A stretch of DNA of 8,056 nucleotides, from the NCBI GenBank assembly GCA_025353985.1, contig JANXNT010001272.1, positions 1-8,056 of the forward strand, written 5' to 3'. Origin of the DNA: Limnoglobus sp. (GTDB taxonomy: Bacteria; Planctomycetota; Planctomycetia; Gemmatales; Gemmataceae). This document shows positions 7,228 through 8,056 of the stretch, one piece after another; the stretch's first letter is position 1, and each line of letters begins with the position of its first letter. The translations under genes and the position numbers were made by a program. The notes beneath the pieces are model-generated. The model had not been told where the DNA came from. It was given only the letters and a program-made list of their open reading frames with translations, and ran no database searches.

Positions 7228-7605
7228 ATGGCCAAGCAGCATTCGCCGGGTTTTTTGAAGATCGTTGCCGATGCGAAAACGCGAGTGAAGGAATGTTCGA
7301 TTACGGACGTCGCGAAGCGGTTTGCGGAAGGCGACAACCTCCTCATCGTCGATGTCCGCGAAGAGAGCGAGTACGCGAACGGGCACATTCCGGGGGCACT
7401 TCACATCAGCAAAGGCGTCATGGAACGCGATGTCGAAACGCTCATCCCCGACCCGACCGCCGAGGTGATCTTGTACTGCGGCGGTGGCTACCGCTCGGTG
7501 CTCACCGCCGATAACCTCATCAAAATGGGCTACACGAACATCATCAGCATGGACGGCGGTTGGTCCGGTTGGACGAGCAAAGGCCTCGCCGTGCAGAAGG
7601 GGTAA
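7228..7605 (+). CDS. Single-domain rhodanese (sulfurtransferase)
   Basis: Small cytoplasmic rhodanese-homology protein, 125 aa, of the GlpE/PspE-like size class, expected to carry a persulfide on its active-site cysteine and pass sulfane sulfur to an acceptor. Visible motifs are LLIVDVREESEYANGHIPGA (38-57), the catalytic loop CGGGYRS (84-90) with Cys84 and Arg89, and the C-terminal MDGGWSGW (108-115). There is no signal peptide or second domain. I chose the ATG at 7228 because GAGGAG (7213-7218) stands 9 nt upstream; an in-frame ATG at 7189 would add 13 residues but has no ribosome binding site. The N-terminal helix (GFLKIVADAKTRVKE, 8-22) resembles that of planctomycete and cyanobacterial single-domain rhodaneses. 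It lies between the DUF1559 terminator and repeat DNA, so it is probably its own unit. The acceptor is unknown. Confidence 0.93.
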   Translation: MAKQHSPGFLKIVADAKTRVKECSITDVAKRFAEGDNLLIVDVREESEYANGHIPGALHISKGVMERDVETLIPDPTAEVILYCGGGYRSVLTADNLIKMGYTNIISMDGGWSGWTSKGLAVQKG

Positions 7606-7762
7606 GGCTACCCCACGGAGTCGAGATAATCGCGTGCGGCATTCCGATCCAAAACCAGGCAATCGGGTCGTCGCAAGTCGTCGAAACGCATCCCTTCCGC
7701 CTTACGAAGTTTCACGCCAAAACCGAGACAGATTGCGGTCGGAACGCTCCGTAGGGGCGTAT
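7606..7762. other. Non-coding DNA after the rhodanese gene
   Basis: No credible gene, RNA gene or terminator is visible in this part of the roughly 450-nt stretch from 7606 to the window end. Short open frames run through it but show no family motif and have no ribosome binding site. The only pattern is a loose complementarity between CCCCACGGAG (7611-7620) and CTCCGTAGGGG (7747-7757), interrupted by one base and probably chance. Confidence 0.6.
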
Positions 7763-7832
7763 GTTCGTTCGCCAAAAATGTACGTTTTGCGTCGCGTCTC
7801 GAAGACTCGCCACGACTCCCTCGCTAGCGCGT
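7763..7832 (+). repeat. 70-bp direct repeat, copy 1
   Basis: Identical over 70 bases to 7941-8010, beginning GTTCGTTCGCCAAAAATG and ending CTCGCTAGCGCGT. The bases just outside differ between the copies. It contains the 8-bp palindrome CGCTAGCG and an imperfect hairpin around CAAAAATGTACGTTTTG. It is non-coding as far as I can see. Its right end is also the left arm of the large hairpin at 7817-7890. Confidence 0.95.
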
Positions 7833-7890
7833 CGGGCTAACAATGCGGTTTGACGATTCGATCTTGTTAGCCCGAAGCGCTAGCGAGGGA
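7817..7890. repeat. Long inverted repeat, 27-bp arms
   Basis: Arms at 7817-7843 and 7864-7890 are complementary at 26 of 27 positions (the mismatch involves G7831), with a 20-nt loop at 7844-7863. The right arm contains TTAGCCCGAAGCGC followed by TAGCGAGGGA; I recall this sequence as an abundant intergenic repeat in planctomycete genomes, not verified here. No T-run follows on the plus strand, so simple intrinsic termination is unlikely. Confidence 0.92.
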
Positions 7891-7940
7891 CGTTCACCCG
7901 CCTGCGATTGCGAGTCGTGGCGAGACATCGAAATACGACG
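7864..7940 (-). repeat. Diverged inverted copy of the 70-bp repeat
   Basis: Read on the minus strand, this stretch matches the right part of the 70-bp repeat. Segment 7877-7890 matches its CTCGCTAGCGC end, and 7912-7924 (GAGTCGTGGCGAG) matches its CTCGCCACGACTC. About 23 extra bases (7891-7913) split the two blocks. Segment 7921-7940 continues the match at about 15 of 20 positions. It sits between the two perfect direct copies and ends exactly where copy 2 begins. Confidence 0.75.
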
Positions 7941-8010
7941 GTTCGTTCGCCAAAAATGTACGTTTTGCGTCGCGTCTCGAAGACTCGCCACGACTCCCTC
8001 GCTAGCGCGT
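7941..8010 (+). repeat. 70-bp direct repeat, copy 2
   Basis: Perfect second copy of 7763-7832, offset by 178 bases and separated from copy 1 by 108 bases holding the inverted copy. Its segment 7968-7996 is partly complementary to 7912-7940, so it can form an alternative hairpin with the middle copy. The remaining 46 bases to the window end hold nothing I recognise. Confidence 0.95.
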
Positions 8011-8056
8011 TTTGAAGTTGCGCTTTCCGTCGCGATGCACGATACTTCTGAGCCGA

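Noticed and set aside
7817..7890. Intrinsic terminator for the rhodanese gene
   Set aside because: The stem is very long, lies more than 200 nt from the stop codon and has no T-run after it on the plus strand.
7763..8010. CRISPR array
   Set aside because: Only two direct copies, each 70 bp, with a 108-bp intervening stretch that is itself an inverted copy; no cas genes.

Overview
The window reads as ordinary chromosome of a planctomycete, most plausibly a Gemmataceae-type organism. The strongest sign is a DUF1559 protein with a type IV pilin-like N-terminus (6012-7112), a family massively expanded in Planctomycetes. Moderately high G+C, an S16 beginning with the MAV.IRMK.MGRTHR pattern, and palindromic intergenic repeats around a GCTAGCGAGGGA core fit the same origin. 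The lineage is inferred from family content, not from a marker gene.

Layout. On the minus strand, 14-2322 holds a two-gene unit: a wecB-type UDP-GlcNAc 2-epimerase followed, with a 4-nt ATGA overlap, by a 12-segment MFS transporter. A 167-nt divergent intergenic region separates it from a plus-strand translation cluster: rpsP (S16), trmD (tRNA m1G37 methyltransferase) and rplS (L19), packed with a 6-nt gap and a 20-nt overlap. The rimM gene found between rpsP and trmD in many bacteria is absent. After rplS comes a 136-nt spacer with four compact hairpins, then a YraN-family protein and, 12 nt later, tyrosyl-tRNA synthetase.

After a 148-nt spacer comes the DUF1559 gene, apparently a unit of its own, with a hairpin touching its ribosome binding site and a strong intrinsic terminator. 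A small single-domain rhodanese follows. The last 450 nt (7606-8056) have no credible gene. They carry a 70-bp perfect direct repeat in two copies flanking a diverged inverted copy, so the middle copy can form a long hairpin with either neighbour.

How the genes work together. rpsP-trmD-rplS and tyrS supply ribosome and tRNA functions. The epimerase makes UDP-ManNAc for surface polysaccharide, and its coupled transporter has no known substrate. DUF1559 is a presumed surface or secreted pseudopilin-like protein, and the rhodanese handles sulfane sulfur. I see no defence system, mobile element with a transposase, CRISPR array or RNA gene. The points most worth a second look are the terminal repeat cluster, the hairpin cluster before yraN, and a Glu in place of the expected catalytic Asp in TrmD.
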